The position numbers and the translations under genes are program-made. Below, piece after piece: positions 14,801 through 23,590 of a stretch of 64,000 nucleotides of DNA (the stretch's first letter is position 1; every line of letters begins with the position of its first letter). The notes under the pieces were generated by a model. That model was not told the DNA's origin. It made no database searches and saw only the letters and a program-made list of their open reading frames with translations. Origin of the DNA: Sipunculus nudus (lineage: Eukaryota; Annelida; Sipuncula; Golfingiida; Sipunculidae); NCBI GenBank assembly GCA_026874595.1, contig CM049311.1, forward strand, positions 19,776,176 to 19,840,175, read 5' to 3'.

Positions 14801-17800
14801 TATGAGACAGCCAACTGTCACTATATGTTTGATTGGTACAGCCCTGAAGTCTGTGGACTGGTCCAGTAAGTAAACCCTCATTCAACATCCATAGGAACAC
14901 AAGATCTATACAGCATGTAGTTGATGTAATAACAGTGGCATGAGAAGATTTATGATGTTTTTTAAAAGTTTAACCTCTGTGTAATAAAAACAAATAAAGT
15001 TTACATGTGGTAAAATAAGTGGTAGGAATTTTTTTGTTCAATGGTTGAAAGACATACAACAACCATTGATCAATTATTCATCATCTCTTGAGTACCTTCT
15101 GTATTACGGTAAAAACTGCTGTATGGAATTCTACTCAGTATGAACTAGTAAATTCTGTCCAACTTGTGCATCAAGGTCAAGATAATGGTCAGATTGTTGA
15201 CACTTGTTTGCTGCACAATATTCAGTTTTAATGCTGTCCACTACTGCATCCTATCTTTCTTATATCTCTTACAAGACTAAAACATTTCTTCTCTGGTTAA
15301 TATAACTTCTTTGAATGTGCGTACATAATCCTTTATTGATCAGTTTTGCAAAAATGAAACTAATTTAGTTGATTAATTTGCATACTACTATATCACTGAT
15401 GTCTCTCAAGAATACTCAGTTTCACAGAATGAACACCAGAGGGTGCTGATAATCATGATTTTTGCATGCATTCCTATCCATACACTGCTGTCTTAATGTG
15501 TGGCTACCGGTAGGTAACAGGTTCGATTCCCATACACCATATATAGTGAACTGATTTTCCTGTGTATTCATGCTCTATCTCCATACAATGAACAAGAATG
15601 GCTGTTCATACATCTATCTTCATGCTGTTTTACAGTAAGGGTACATAATGACTTTTCTGTATACATATGTTTTACATTATAATTATGGGATTCCTTGTTC
15701 TTCAGTTTGAACGTACACACTGATAACGGTGGACCATCAGCATCGACTGGAAAGAGCTCTGTGCGGGTGGCAGGCATCGTCGTGGCGCTGCTGGCTTCAG
15801 TTCTTGTTCTCGTTCTAGCTGTTCTGGTATTCCGTAAGCAGGATTTCAGGTAAGCTTTATGCCTTTTTAGCTCAGCTGACTGAAAGTCATCTGAGCTATA
15901 GCGATCACTCTTTGTCCGTCGTTGGTCTGTCTGTCTGTCCGTCTGTCCGTCTGTCCGTCCGTTAACCAGGCACAAATCGTAACCGCTGGACCTAGAACCT
16001 TGTAACTTGGGATTCTGAGAGGTCCATAAAAAATCTCCTTGGAAACCAGAAATTAGGTCTCTGTTACCCATATCCTTCGAGCTATGTGGCCCCAAAGTAC
16101 CCCCCAGAAAAGTCAAAAATTTCATACAAAAACTTCAATATCTCATTAACTACTTGACTGATGGTCATGATTTTTGGCATACATATTGATCATGAGAAAC
16201 CAGAAATTAGGTCTCTGTTACCCATATCCTTTGAGCTATAGGGCCCCAAAGTACCCCCCAGAATAGTAAAAAATTTCATACAAAAACTTCAATATCTCAA
16301 TAACTACATCACTGATGGTCTTCATTTTTTGGCATACATATTGATCATGAGATGTTGGATCAGTTCCTGCAGACTGGTGGCGCCACCTGTACTGTTTGAT
16401 TTTTTACGAATTTTTCCTCTATTTTTGAGACCTTTGAGGATGCTGTCATCTGTTAGTGTGGCACAAATCGTAACGACTGGACCTATAATCTTCATTTTCG
16501 ACACACTGAGAGACCTATGAAAAGTCTCCATGGAAACCAGAAATTAGGTCTCTGTTACCCATATCCTTCGAGCTATGGGGCCCAAAATTACCCCCCAGAA
16601 TAGTCAAAAATTTCATACAAAAACTTCAATATCTCATTAACTACATCACTGATGGTCATGATTTTCGACATACATATTGATCATGAGATTTTTCATCAGT
16701 TTGTGCAGACTGGTGGCGCCACCTGTATTTTTCAATGTTCACAAATTGTTTTCTCCATTTTTGAGACCTTTAAGGATGTAGTTATCTGTCAACAGGGTAC
16801 AAATCGTAACGACTGGACCTAGAATCTTCGTTCTTGACACACAGGGAGACCCATGATAAGTCTCCATGGAAACCTGAAATTTGGTCTCTGTTACCCATAT
16901 CCTTTGAGCTATGGCACTCCAAAGTGATACAAAATTTGATACAAAAGCTAAAGTATCTGAACAACTAATGCAGAGATAACCATAATTGTTTGCATGGATA
17001 TTGATCATGGAGTGTTTCATAAGTTTCTGCAGACTGGTGGCACCACCTGTATTTGTTCGGTTTTTTTTACGAAATTTTTCTGTATTTTTGAGACCTTTAA
17101 AGATATGAACATCTGTTAACAGGGCACAAATCATAAAAACTGGACCAAGAATCTTCATTCTTGACACACAGGGAGACCCATGAAAAGTCTCCATGGAAAC
17201 TTGAAATTAGGTCTCTGTTACCCATATTCTTTAAGCTGTATGGGTCCAAAATACCCCCCCCCCCCAGAATAATGGAAAATTTGATACAAAAACTGCAGTA
17301 TTTCAATAACTACAACACTGATGGTCATGATTTTCGGCATACATATTGATCATGAGCTGTTCCATCAGTTTCTGCAGACTGGGTGTGCCACCTCTATTTT
17401 TTTTTCAAATTTTTACGAATTTTTTTCTTTTTTTTTGAGACCTTTAAAGATGTGGTTATCTGTCAACAGGGTACAAATCGCAACAACTGGACCTAGAATC
17501 TTCATTCTTGTCATGCAAGGAGGCCCATGAAACTTGAAATTAGGTCTCTGTTACCCATATCCTTCAAGCTATAGGACTCCGAAGTATCCCTCAGAATAAT
17601 GGACAATTTGATACAAAAACTGAAGTATCTGAACAACTAATGCAGAGATCACCATGATTTTTTGCATGGATATTGACCATTAAGTGTTTTTATTAGTTTC
17701 TGCAGACTGGTGGAGCCACCTGTATTTTTGTATCCGCCAAAACGAAGTTTTGCGGATACTATGTTTTTGACCGAGTTCCTCCGCCGCGGCGGCGTTCGTT

Positions 17801-20800
17801 TCCAGAGAGCTCCTCGGAGACTAATGGACCGATTTTTCCCAAACTTACACCTATTATCGGGTCACATGTGAACTGGTGCCTAACCAATTTGCATTGACCT
17901 CTGACCTTTCCTCTCTATCCAGTGTCCATTTGTGGGTCTGTTTCCACTCATAAACCCTCATATCTCGGGAACCGTTTGACCGATCAGGAAATAAAATTGA
18001 TACAAATGTAGCCCTTGGATTGTTTTATAACATACACAAAAATGGTGGCGCCACCTGTAACCATGTTTGCACAGTGTCCATCTGTTCATCTGCCTTGGGT
18101 TAAAATCACTCATATCTCTGCAGTGAATTGACTAATTCACCTGAAATTCGTCATGTGTATACATCCAGGATAGCTTTCTTGATTTTATGACAGGTGGCGC
18201 CACCTACGTTCACGTTCATGCTGATGACATCCAAGCTTATATCTCGGGAACCGTTTGACCGATCAGGAAATAAAATTTATACAAATGTAGCCCTTTGATA
18301 GCTCTGTAACATACACAAAAAAGGGTGGCGCCACCTGTAACAATGTTTGCACAGCGTCTGTCTGTTAGTCTGCCGTGGCCTAAAATTACTCATTTCTCTG
18401 TAGTGGTTCAACATAACTGCCTAAAATTTTGCAGGTTTATACATCGTGGACAGCTTTCTTGATTTTATGACAGGTGGCGCCACCTACATTCTAGTTAACG
18501 CTGGACACATCCAAGCTCATATCTCAGGAACCATTTGACCGATTGGGCAAAAATTGTGCATGTGTTTAGATCTCACATAGGTCTTTATCATACACAAAAC
18601 TGGAGGGGTTACCTGCAAAGATTTTTGCACATTGTTTGTCTGTTTGTCTGCCATGGGCAAAAATCGCTCATATACATGTAGTGGTTTGACTTTTCTGCCT
18701 AAAATCTTGCAGGTGTATACAACTTGGACAGCTTTCTGGATTTGTGGTAGGTGGCACAACCTACATACACATTTAGGCTGCAGACATCCATGCTAATATG
18801 CAACATACCTCACTCTATTTCCCCTTGCCACTCAATCCATGCCTCACTATCCGATTTTGGCAGATACATGTAGTCACTTGTCGGTTACCCGTATTCTAGT
18901 TTTAAAAGTTTACACATTTTTCTCTATTTTTGAGATATATAAATACAGACTAAATCTTGGCCTGTTGGTTAATCTGTTTGATGCTTCAGTTGAATGGGTA
19001 TATACTACCATTCTGATGATAAAATTTCCTTTTGCGAATCTCTTCCCAGTCAGCTGAGCGTCATGACCCATGGGTCACTTGTTATATATATACACCCATC
19101 TAAGATGGACATATTAAGCTATAACCCACGCCCGGTCTGTTCATATGTATATCTGTCGGTCTGTTTGTAAATATTTTGTTATGTGTCACTGTGATAACTT
19201 TCCAGTGCTTTGATGGACTTTCAATAAACTCAATATAATTACTTCCCAATATATTATCTCACGTGAGTTCAGTTCTTGGCAAAATCGACTCATATTTAGT
19301 GAGGTCAGAGGTCACCAGGCTTCTTTGTGCTGTCACTGTGATAAATTACCAGGAATGTGTTGCATTTTGATGAAACTCAACAGGAATATTAACTTATATA
19401 ATATCTCACATAACTTTGATTCCTGGCAAAATCCATGCATATTCAAAGAGGTTAAAGCTCACCAGGCTTCTAAGTGGTATTGCAATGATAACTAGTAATT
19501 TTGATGGGTTTTGTTAACATTCATACTGAATTTTAAATCATTATCATAACTCCCCTTGGTTCAGTTGTATGCAAATTCTCTGCATATTTGATAAAGGTCA
19601 AAGGTCATAACACATTTGATATGATGCATCAATGCAGTTTTCTTGTTTTAATTAAAGAGGTTTAAGCCAGGGATGCTACTTTTAGGCACTGGCCAGAATT
19701 GTTGAAAATTTCCAGTGTAATCCTGACAGAGACTCAAATGACATTAGCTGGGGCACTGGATGACAGGAAATGACTCATTACCATAGAGACAGATTTACTT
19801 TAGTTCATGAGTTCACATGTATTATGCTGTGTTGATTCATCACTTATATCCTTATGTTAAGGTTGTCATCTGTTTACTGCAAAATCAGAGCAACAAGATG
19901 GATGGCCTTGCAAGTGTATTCCACACATGGCTTGTATCCCTACCCAACTTAGTCTTACCGGTCCAATATAAATGTCTACCGAGTCATATTTTCACAGCTA
20001 GGAATAGTTCTGAATGGTATTATATTTGTGCTTTCTTTCAGGGAATCTTGCATGTATCGAGTCCGAGGATTATGCAGAAGAAGAGGTTATGTCTCATTCA
20101 GATACTCAAAAGTAAGATATCACCTTTGGTCATAGTAACAGGTGACAGATTTGCACCTAATTTTTTTTTTATGCATCTGATTTTATACACCTATATAAAG
20201 CTCACATTAACTTATCACTTCTAGTAGTAGCTAAAGATAGGAGGCACAGTCTGAGGTGATTGGGCAGCATCCCCTTTTTCTGTACCTTGTTCATTATACC
20301 CCTTGTCTTAGATGGGATAGCCCCCATCTCAGACAGGACATATTATGGTATACCCATCATCTGCCCATATGTCCATTTGTCTTTTAACTTTCAGTGGCGT
20401 ACTGATAACTTACAAGAGCTTTGATTGATTTTCATGAAAATCACTGTTACTGTTTACCAATAGATAATTTATGAGGTCAGAGGTCACCAACCTATAGTGG
20501 CATCTTGATGACTTACGAAAAAAGAGATGGATTTTCTAATAATAAATATTTACCAATAGAGTTTCTCACCTTTATTAAATTCTCAGCAAATCCACATATA
20601 TTTATTGATTTCCAAGCTCACAAGGCATATGACCGGTGATTTTGCATTCTTGCGGTGCTCTCGTTAAACAAATTAATACAGGGATACCATCATAATCGAG
20701 ATTTGTATATTCACTAATATTTATCAGTGAAATATAAACAGTTTTCTTTTAAAATAATGATTCATATTCAAAATGTGTTATCTTTTAAAGTATTTTACTT

Positions 20801-21183
20801 TAATCCAGTAGGCTTTTATATTAGAGATACAGATACTGTTGTCAATTCATTCAATACAGTGAGACCTCACTCAAGTCAAATGCCTGCCCACCTCAACTTG
20901 AATTCATAGGCACTGCTAAGCTTTTGATAGTCTATTACTGATAGTTATATATAATCACTCAGTAAAAACTACTAATGTCAGATCTATATTAGAAATGAAA
21001 TTGTACTAATTTCTTGTCATCTATTTCTTTTTGTAGTTATCAAGTGCTGAAGATGAAATAGATGAAAATTTTTTATCGGAGGTCCATCCTGTTGAGGTAT
21101 CGGCCCATGCTGATATCAGTCCCGGAACACCAGCCATAACACCATACAGAGACAATGGCAGTGATGATGAGTTGTTGTTATGA
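1..21183 (+). CDS. IGF2R: Cation-independent mannose-6-phosphate receptor-like (IGF2R/MPR300), C-terminal part, 16 exons
   Basis: Type I membrane receptor of the trans-Golgi and endosomes; the family carries mannose-6-phosphate-tagged hydrolases to lysosomes. Sixteen exons join in frame: 1-197, 947-1096, 1668-1844, 2696-2876, 3968-4050, 4581-4738, 6219-6355, 7132-7273, 7549-7617, 11615-11701, 12287-12459, 13047-13156, 14783-14865, 15706-15849, 20042-20111 and 21037-21183. They encode about 701 residues and end in TGA. Four MRH-type repeats are visible, each with the family pattern C-x-DLSPL, C..AAVC, a glycine/cysteine strand, I-x-F-x-C and a closing F-x-W-(T/S)...C. A hydrophobic segment and a tail of about 77 residues follow. 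Counting back from the membrane, these match vertebrate repeats 12-15, but no fibronectin type II insert is seen in the second one (repeat 13). The 5' part lies outside the window. Repeat-by-repeat orthology is inferred. Confidence 0.93.
947..1096 (+). CDS. IGF2R: IGF2R-like exon b
   Basis: Acceptor ACACAG at 941-946 and donor AAG|GTAAAG, 150 bp, phase 0 to 0. It encodes the middle of repeat 12-like, including VTLEYDHGGTCEV and TTIIFLCDKDAGK. The position where M6P-binding repeats carry Arg, before the I-x-F-x-C strand, is Trp here. Confidence 0.9.
1668..1844 (+). CDS. IGF2R: IGF2R-like exon c
   Basis: Acceptor GTGGCAG and donor CAG|GTATGT, 177 bp. It closes the first visible repeat with NCKYLFEWRTSVVC and opens the next with DCSYNDKQSAHIYNFTGL. 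There is one N-glycosylation sequon (NFT). No fibronectin type II sequence lies in the linker. Confidence 0.9.
1877..2464 (+). mobile_element. Tigger/pogo-like MITE with TA target duplication
   Basis: The left end (from 1877) and right end (to 2464) are inverted copies beginning CAGTGGTCCCTG. About 20 of the first 22 terminal bases match, extending into the AGAGACC block. Both ends are flanked by TA (1875-1876 and 2465-2466), as expected for Tc1/mariner/pogo-class insertions. No transposase frame lies inside, so this is a non-autonomous 588 bp element in an intron. The superfamily is inferred from TIR start and TA only. Confidence 0.55.
2696..2876 (+). CDS. IGF2R: IGF2R-like exon d
   Basis: Acceptor TTCAG and donor AATG|GTGTGT, 181 bp, ending in phase 1. 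It encodes FHLNMCTAVKGVAGCENAAVCK, a very typical C...GC..AAVC core, then IKLAYHGGSKCPN (repeat 13-like). Confidence 0.92.
3382..3719 (+). mobile_element. MITE-like element with ATTGTCCCC terminal inverted repeats
   Basis: It starts TTATTGTCCCCC at 3382 and ends GGGGACAATAA at 3719. Near the right end, two roughly 60-bp units repeat (ACATCTTCAGGGG at about 3648 and 3701). A diverged copy in the opposite orientation lies at about 46040-46382, and a loose unit at 47370-47445. No coding capacity is seen. It sits in the intron before the 3968 exon. Confidence 0.55.
3968..4050 (+). CDS. IGF2R: IGF2R-like exon e
   Basis: Acceptor TTTACAG and donor GAG|GTAAGG, 83 bp. It encodes SSSSYILFSCSRHPPGEDFI, the central strand of the repeat 13-like domain. 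In vertebrates the type II fibronectin insert lies in this repeat; none is encoded here. Confidence 0.9.
4059..4085. repeat. (TG)n/(TA) microsatellite
   Basis: A short impure run of TG and TATA dinucleotides just downstream of a splice donor. Confidence 0.7.
4581..4738 (+). CDS. IGF2R: IGF2R-like exon f
   Basis: Acceptor TTGACAG and donor AA|GTAAGT, 158 bp. It closes repeat 13-like with CSVVFTWLTPLACPP and opens repeat 14-like with ECVYSADGDTYDLSLLSR. Confidence 0.92.
4739..6218 (+). other. Intron; nothing recognised
   Basis: AT-rich intron of 1480 bp. No element ends, tandem array or coding signal was noticed by eye. Confidence 0.6.
6219..6355 (+). CDS. IGF2R: IGF2R-like exon g
   Basis: Acceptor TTTCAG and donor TCAG|GTCAGG, 137 bp. 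It encodes YWLNLCRGI..GCGNDAAACRKLPGG, the conserved C...C..AAAC core of repeat 14-like. Confidence 0.92.
7132..7273 (+). CDS. IGF2R: IGF2R-like exon h
   Basis: Acceptor TATTCAG and donor CCAG|GTAATT, 142 bp. It encodes LLEVSYSEGSSACAHVVRR, then SVVINFKCGNTIGTP. The ligand-binding Gln and Arg positions read Glu and a small residue. Confidence 0.9.
7549..7617 (+). CDS. IGF2R: IGF2R-like exon i
   Basis: Acceptor AATTTCAG and donor AAAAG|GTATTA, 69 bp. It encodes NCQFVFEWTSRLACKEK, the closing motif of repeat 14-like. Confidence 0.9.
7871..11080 (+). mobile_element. Non-autonomous 3.2 kb repeat element, copy A
   Basis: It begins with a hairpin (TTAGCTCAGCTGACT, then AGTCATCTGAGCTATAG at 7876-7909), followed by a CCGT-rich microsatellite (7926-7985). 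It ends GCTGAGCGCCGTGACCCATG plus GGTCCCTTGTT at about 11080. Inside, a module starting ATGTCCCCAAAATCTCCTAC is duplicated (8046 and 8702), a 60-bp unit is duplicated (about 9966 and 10030), and there is a C tract at 9390-9407. No transposase or reverse transcriptase was found. A near-identical inverted copy lies at 26318-29545. It sits in the intron between exons ending 7617 and starting 11615. I recognise it as a repeat family but cannot assign a class. Confidence 0.8.
11615..11701 (+). CDS. IGF2R: IGF2R-like exon j
   Basis: Acceptor TTTCAG and donor AGT|GTAAGT, 87 bp. It encodes LSDPESGQKLDLTKITH, the opening of repeat 15-like. The Cys that normally precedes the DP.(S/T)G..(F/L)DL block is not present. 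Confidence 0.85.
11721..11797. repeat. (TA)n microsatellite
   Basis: About 38 uninterrupted TA dinucleotides starting about 20 bp after a splice donor. Confidence 0.97.
12287..12459 (+). CDS. IGF2R: IGF2R-like exon k
   Basis: Acceptor ATTTAG and donor GATG|GTAAGG, 173 bp. It encodes AFKLNINGPIVPKVPGCEGA and AVCMQKTD, the core of the last repeat. The Cys usual in the LNIC position is replaced (LNING), so one disulfide may be altered. Confidence 0.9.
12733..12960 (+). repeat. 18-bp tandem repeat inside a degenerate element
   Basis: The unit AGACCACCTGTCTATTAA recurs about five times at 12750-12842. Flanks carry weak inverted similarity (TCTAATAAGACCA on the left, TTATAAGACCACC in reverse complement on the right). 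This suggests an internally expanded pogo-type remnant, though the class is uncertain. Confidence 0.6.
13047..13156 (+). CDS. IGF2R: IGF2R-like exon l
   Basis: Acceptor GCTTTAG and donor TCG|GTAAGC, 110 bp. It encodes GVLEIHYLSSTNCYRDPRRR, then SSVIDIHCSQDTS. Confidence 0.9.
13157..14782 (+). other. Intron; nothing recognised
   Basis: Intron of 1626 bp. No repeat ends or genes were recognised. Confidence 0.55.
14783..14865 (+). CDS. IGF2R: IGF2R-like exon m
   Basis: Acceptor TTTCAG and donor CCA|GTAAGT, 83 bp. It encodes YETANCHYMFDWYSPEVCGL and closes the last lumenal repeat. The Glu and Tyr used for sugar binding in active repeats appear present, while Gln and Arg are missing upstream. 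Confidence 0.9.
15706..15849 (+). CDS. IGF2R: IGF2R-like exon n: transmembrane segment
   Basis: Acceptor TTCTTCAG and donor TTCAG|GTAAGC, 144 bp. A short Gly/Ser juxtamembrane linker is followed by about 22 hydrophobic residues (VAGIVVALLASVLVLVLAVL and flanking) and then the stop-transfer sequence FRKQDFR. Confidence 0.93.
15968..17730 (+). repeat. Tandem array of about 335-bp modules
   Basis: The phrase (A)CCAGAAATTAGGTCTCTGT and its variants recur at about 16042, 16199, 16539, 16877, 17200 and 17531. That gives spacings of 157 (a truncated unit), 340, 338, 323 and 331 bp. Most units carry a GGTGGCGCCACCTGT-like block (about 16376, 16712, 17036, 17381 and 17710). Confidence 0.85.
17731..18890 (+). 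mobile_element. Nested element starting with a GTATCCGC hairpin, 277-bp modules
   Basis: It starts with a perfect-stem hairpin, GTATCCGC...GCGGATAC, around 17731-17761. It then holds about three modules of roughly 277 bp, marked by TCTCGGGAACCGTTTGACCG at about 17964 and 18241 and a variant at 18521. Each has one or two palindromic GGTGGCGCCACC blocks. The end near CAGATACATGTAGTCACTTG (about 18860-18885) is matched by a reverse-strand relative at 37060-37890. It is inserted inside element B. Confidence 0.65.
19084..20041 (+). other. Intron remainder with old repeat traces
   Basis: Phrases such as GAGGTCAGAGGTCACC and 'tgataac' blocks recur loosely (about 19300, 19450, 19590 and again at 20470). 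This looks like a decayed tandem repeat. No gene is seen. Confidence 0.4.
20042..20111 (+). CDS. IGF2R: IGF2R-like exon o: cytoplasmic tail with YSK(V/L) signal
   Basis: Acceptor TTTCAG and donor AAA|GTAAGA, 70 bp, encoding CMYRVRGLCRRRGYVSFRYS plus K. It matches the juxtamembrane tail of vertebrate CI-MPR, where the Tyr-based YSKV internalisation signal lies. Here the motif is completed by the next exon as YSKL, which fits Y-x-x-hydrophobic. Confidence 0.92.
21037..21183 (+). CDS. IGF2R: IGF2R-like last exon: acidic tail ending in DDELLL
   Basis: Acceptor TTTTGTAG, 48 codons then TGA at 21181-21183. It encodes LSSAEDEIDENFLSEV, which resembles the vertebrate acidic stretch after YSKV, then a short linker and the terminal NGSDDELLL. 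The end fits the D-x-x-L-L acidic-dileucine signal bound by GGA adaptors at the trans-Golgi. The tail is about half the vertebrate length, but both end signals are retained. Confidence 0.95.
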   Translation, partial: LSSAEDEIDENFLSEVHPVEVSAHADISPGTPAITPYRDNGSDDELLL

Positions 21184-22733
21184 CAACACACCAATCACCA
21201 AGTGTGTGCATGAAGTGGTCATGGCAACATGTCACCATGGAGATGGTTGTCAAGACAACATACCATGGAGATGACAGGAACCAGTACTGTGCACCACTGG
21301 TATAATTAAAAAATATATATATTAAAGGAAGTGTATACTACAGCAAGGGTTTCTAAACAATGACACAACACTAAAGCAAGGATATCATATGAATGACATA
21401 GAAGTACTCTTTGGAAAATTCAAATGAATGCATTTGTGTCATGCTGTTAGAAGGAAGATTAAAAACTGTCAGTATTTTTGGATACACATGTCACACAGAT
21501 ACAACTTAAGATGGTTGTTGCACCTACCACAGGTCACGTTACTTTGACTTATGTAATATTGGTGTAAATATTTAATTATTCAGAAATCAGAGGGTTTCAG
21601 CCTTCATAGAACAAGTGTGTAATATATTTTTTATTTAATATATTTAATATAATTCTTTAAAAAGTAAGTCTTTATCACAAATCTGTGAACCAAAACAAAT
21701 TATTGAATTTTGCCAAATCCAAAGAGGGAATTCAATCACAAATTAATTTTCATTATTTGCATGTATATATTTTATATACCTGGACATATTTAATGCTGTG
21801 TGCATGTGTGTGTGATTGTCTTTGTTGGAGAGTTAGTGGAATAGGATGGATGCATTTCATTCAAAATACATTGTAAATTCAGTGCACTCATGTTTGTTTC
21901 AAACTACAAGTATACTGGAGTTACAGGATGGGGGGCAGTGGTATATTTAGGTGATATGGTTAGAAGGTACCACAGGTACTGTTAACATGGTCAGACTGTT
22001 TTGAATAACCTTAGAGGGTATCTGAATTTAAAATGTTCAAAGTTGTCATATTGGAATTATTCTTTTTATGGCACCACACAGAACATATTCATCTTAACCT
22101 TTTGTTTAGTATCTTTGTTTTCCACTAAATTAAAAAATTTGAAGCCGGTAATCAGGGCTATACAGTATAAAGTATTTTTTTTTCATCTAGTGTCTCATAA
22201 GCCTTTTGTTAAGAAAATCATTTTCCTTCTGAGCTGATTTGTTGTCCTGATATATCTCAGCACAAGACTTAGTCATATTATGATATTTATACTATCAGGC
22301 AAGTGAAGTAAAATAAGGTACTTAACTGTCATTGTAAATTGACAAAGTAACAGTATATGCTGATTTAGAAGCATTATATGATTGCACAAAGGATAATATA
22401 TCAGGTTAGGCCAAACCAAAAAAAAATAATAAATGGTTCTACAAGTATTGGAGAAAAATTTTGTGAGTTTGAGAATATTGAAAAGTGGTCTGGCCAAATA
22501 CATATTTACACATGTAAAGATTTCATTGAAGGGAGCAGCAGATAGCAAGCTTATTATATATACGTTAGATTTACGCAATTAACAAACAAAATATCTAAAT
22601 CATGAACAAAAGGAATGGCAGTCCTGAAAAACACTTATTTATTTCATGTGGCCTTATTGTCAGAAATATTAACCACATTTAAACAGTATTGACAAGGATG
22701 CAACTTTAAATCTCCTACACACACAGGCAAAAG
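21184..22733 (+). other. Probable 3' UTR / downstream region of the receptor gene
   Basis: Non-coding and AT-rich after the stop codon. There are candidate ATTAAA signals near 21305 and 21460 and none decisive. No gene or element ends were recognised. Confidence 0.45.
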
Positions 22734-23156
22734 TGCTTCATGTAGTGCTGTATCAGCCACATTAAGTGCTGTATCAGCCACATCATGTAGTGCTGTATCA
22801 GCTGCATCATGTAGTGCTGTATCAGCTGCATCATGTAGTGCTGTATCAGCCACATGTAGTGCTGTATCAGCCACATCATGTAGTGCTGTATCAGCCACAT
22901 CATGTAGTGCTGTATCAGCCACATCATGTAGTGCTGTATCAGCCACATCATGTAGTGCTGTATCAGCCACATCATGTAATGATGTATCAGCCACATCATG
23001 TAGTGCTGTATCAGCCGCATCATGTAGTGCTGTATCAGCCACATGTAGTGCTGTATCAGCCGAATCATATCGTGCTGTATCAGCCACATCATGTAATGCT
23101 GTATCAGCCACATCATGTAGTGCTGTATCAGCCGCATCATGTAGTGCTGTATCAGC
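22734..23156. repeat. 24-bp minisatellite, 18 copies
   Basis: Eighteen units, fifteen of 24 bp and three of 21 bp, sum exactly to 423 bp. The core is GTAGTGCTGTATCAGCC followed by ACATCAT or GCATCAT. Every unit length is a multiple of three, so long frames stay open on both strands (an eight-residue ADTALHDV repeat on minus, VVLYQPHH on plus). There is no start context, splice site or family similarity to support translation, so I call it a repeat and not a gene. Confidence 0.97.
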
Positions 23157-23548
23157 CTTTGGTTTGATCATAATCCTGGTGTCTGTGTGATGTACCAGCT
23201 GGATGGATATCTTCACCAAGAGAGTAGATCTTATTTGCGTTCATTATTTATGCCTCTGCTACATTCCATGAATTACTGGTTTGTGATTTGCTGGTTTGTG
23301 ATGCTCTATTTTTGTATTAGAAAGGTACTTTCTTCCCAGAAAGCTTATGAAATATGGGAGAAACCTATTTATGATTATGCATGCATTTGCCAGCTTGTAG
23401 ATACACATTACTTTCTATGACTGTGATCTTTACTTTCATACAGATGCACTTTGAAATATTACTTTATGTGGCAATTTTCAGATCTTCCTGCCCTTTGCCT
23501 GTAAACAATCACAAAACAAGGCTTGTCTTTCATGTCATATACTTTATA

Positions 23549-23590
23549 AATAAACATTATATACTAATTATTTCTTGTTTGTTGTTATTA
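23549..23590 (+). terminator. Candidate polyadenylation site
   Basis: AATAAA at 23549-23554 is followed about 20 bp later by a GT-rich stretch (TTCTTGTTTGTTGTTATT). It would give the receptor gene a 2.4 kb 3' UTR including the minisatellite. Transcript evidence is lacking. Confidence 0.3.

Larger units (their letters stand above)
15864..19083 (+). mobile_element. Repeat element B, related ends, different interior, with nested insertion
   Basis: It opens with the same hairpin as element A (AGCTCAGCTGACT, then AGTCATCTGAGCT at about 15870-15900) and a CCGT/CTGT microsatellite. It closes CAGCTGAGCGTCATGACCCA plus TGGGTCACTTGTT at 19083. The interior consists of tandem modules of about 335 bp, into which a second element (17731-18890) is inserted. 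No coding region was found. It lies in the intron between the membrane exon and the tail exon. Confidence 0.75.

Noticed and set aside
15495-15545. tRNA-like B box GGTTCGATTCC
   Set aside because: There is no matching A box or acceptor stem upstream, so it is probably chance or a SINE remnant.
15568-16125. 185-codon minus-strand frame across the membrane exon
   Set aside because: It overlaps the well-supported plus-strand exon 15706-15849 and element B, and its Asp/Thr/Arg repeats are antisense to the CCGT microsatellite.
16739-17306. Minus-strand frames with repeated VSLCVKNEDS-like phrases
   Set aside because: These are translations of the 335-bp tandem modules. The repetition is of DNA, with no protein-family match.
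22644-23219. Long repetitive open frame on the minus strand (ADTALHDV repeats) as a gene
   Set aside because: It is a by-product of a 24/21-bp minisatellite that is also open on the plus strand. There are no splice sites, no family similarity and no start context.
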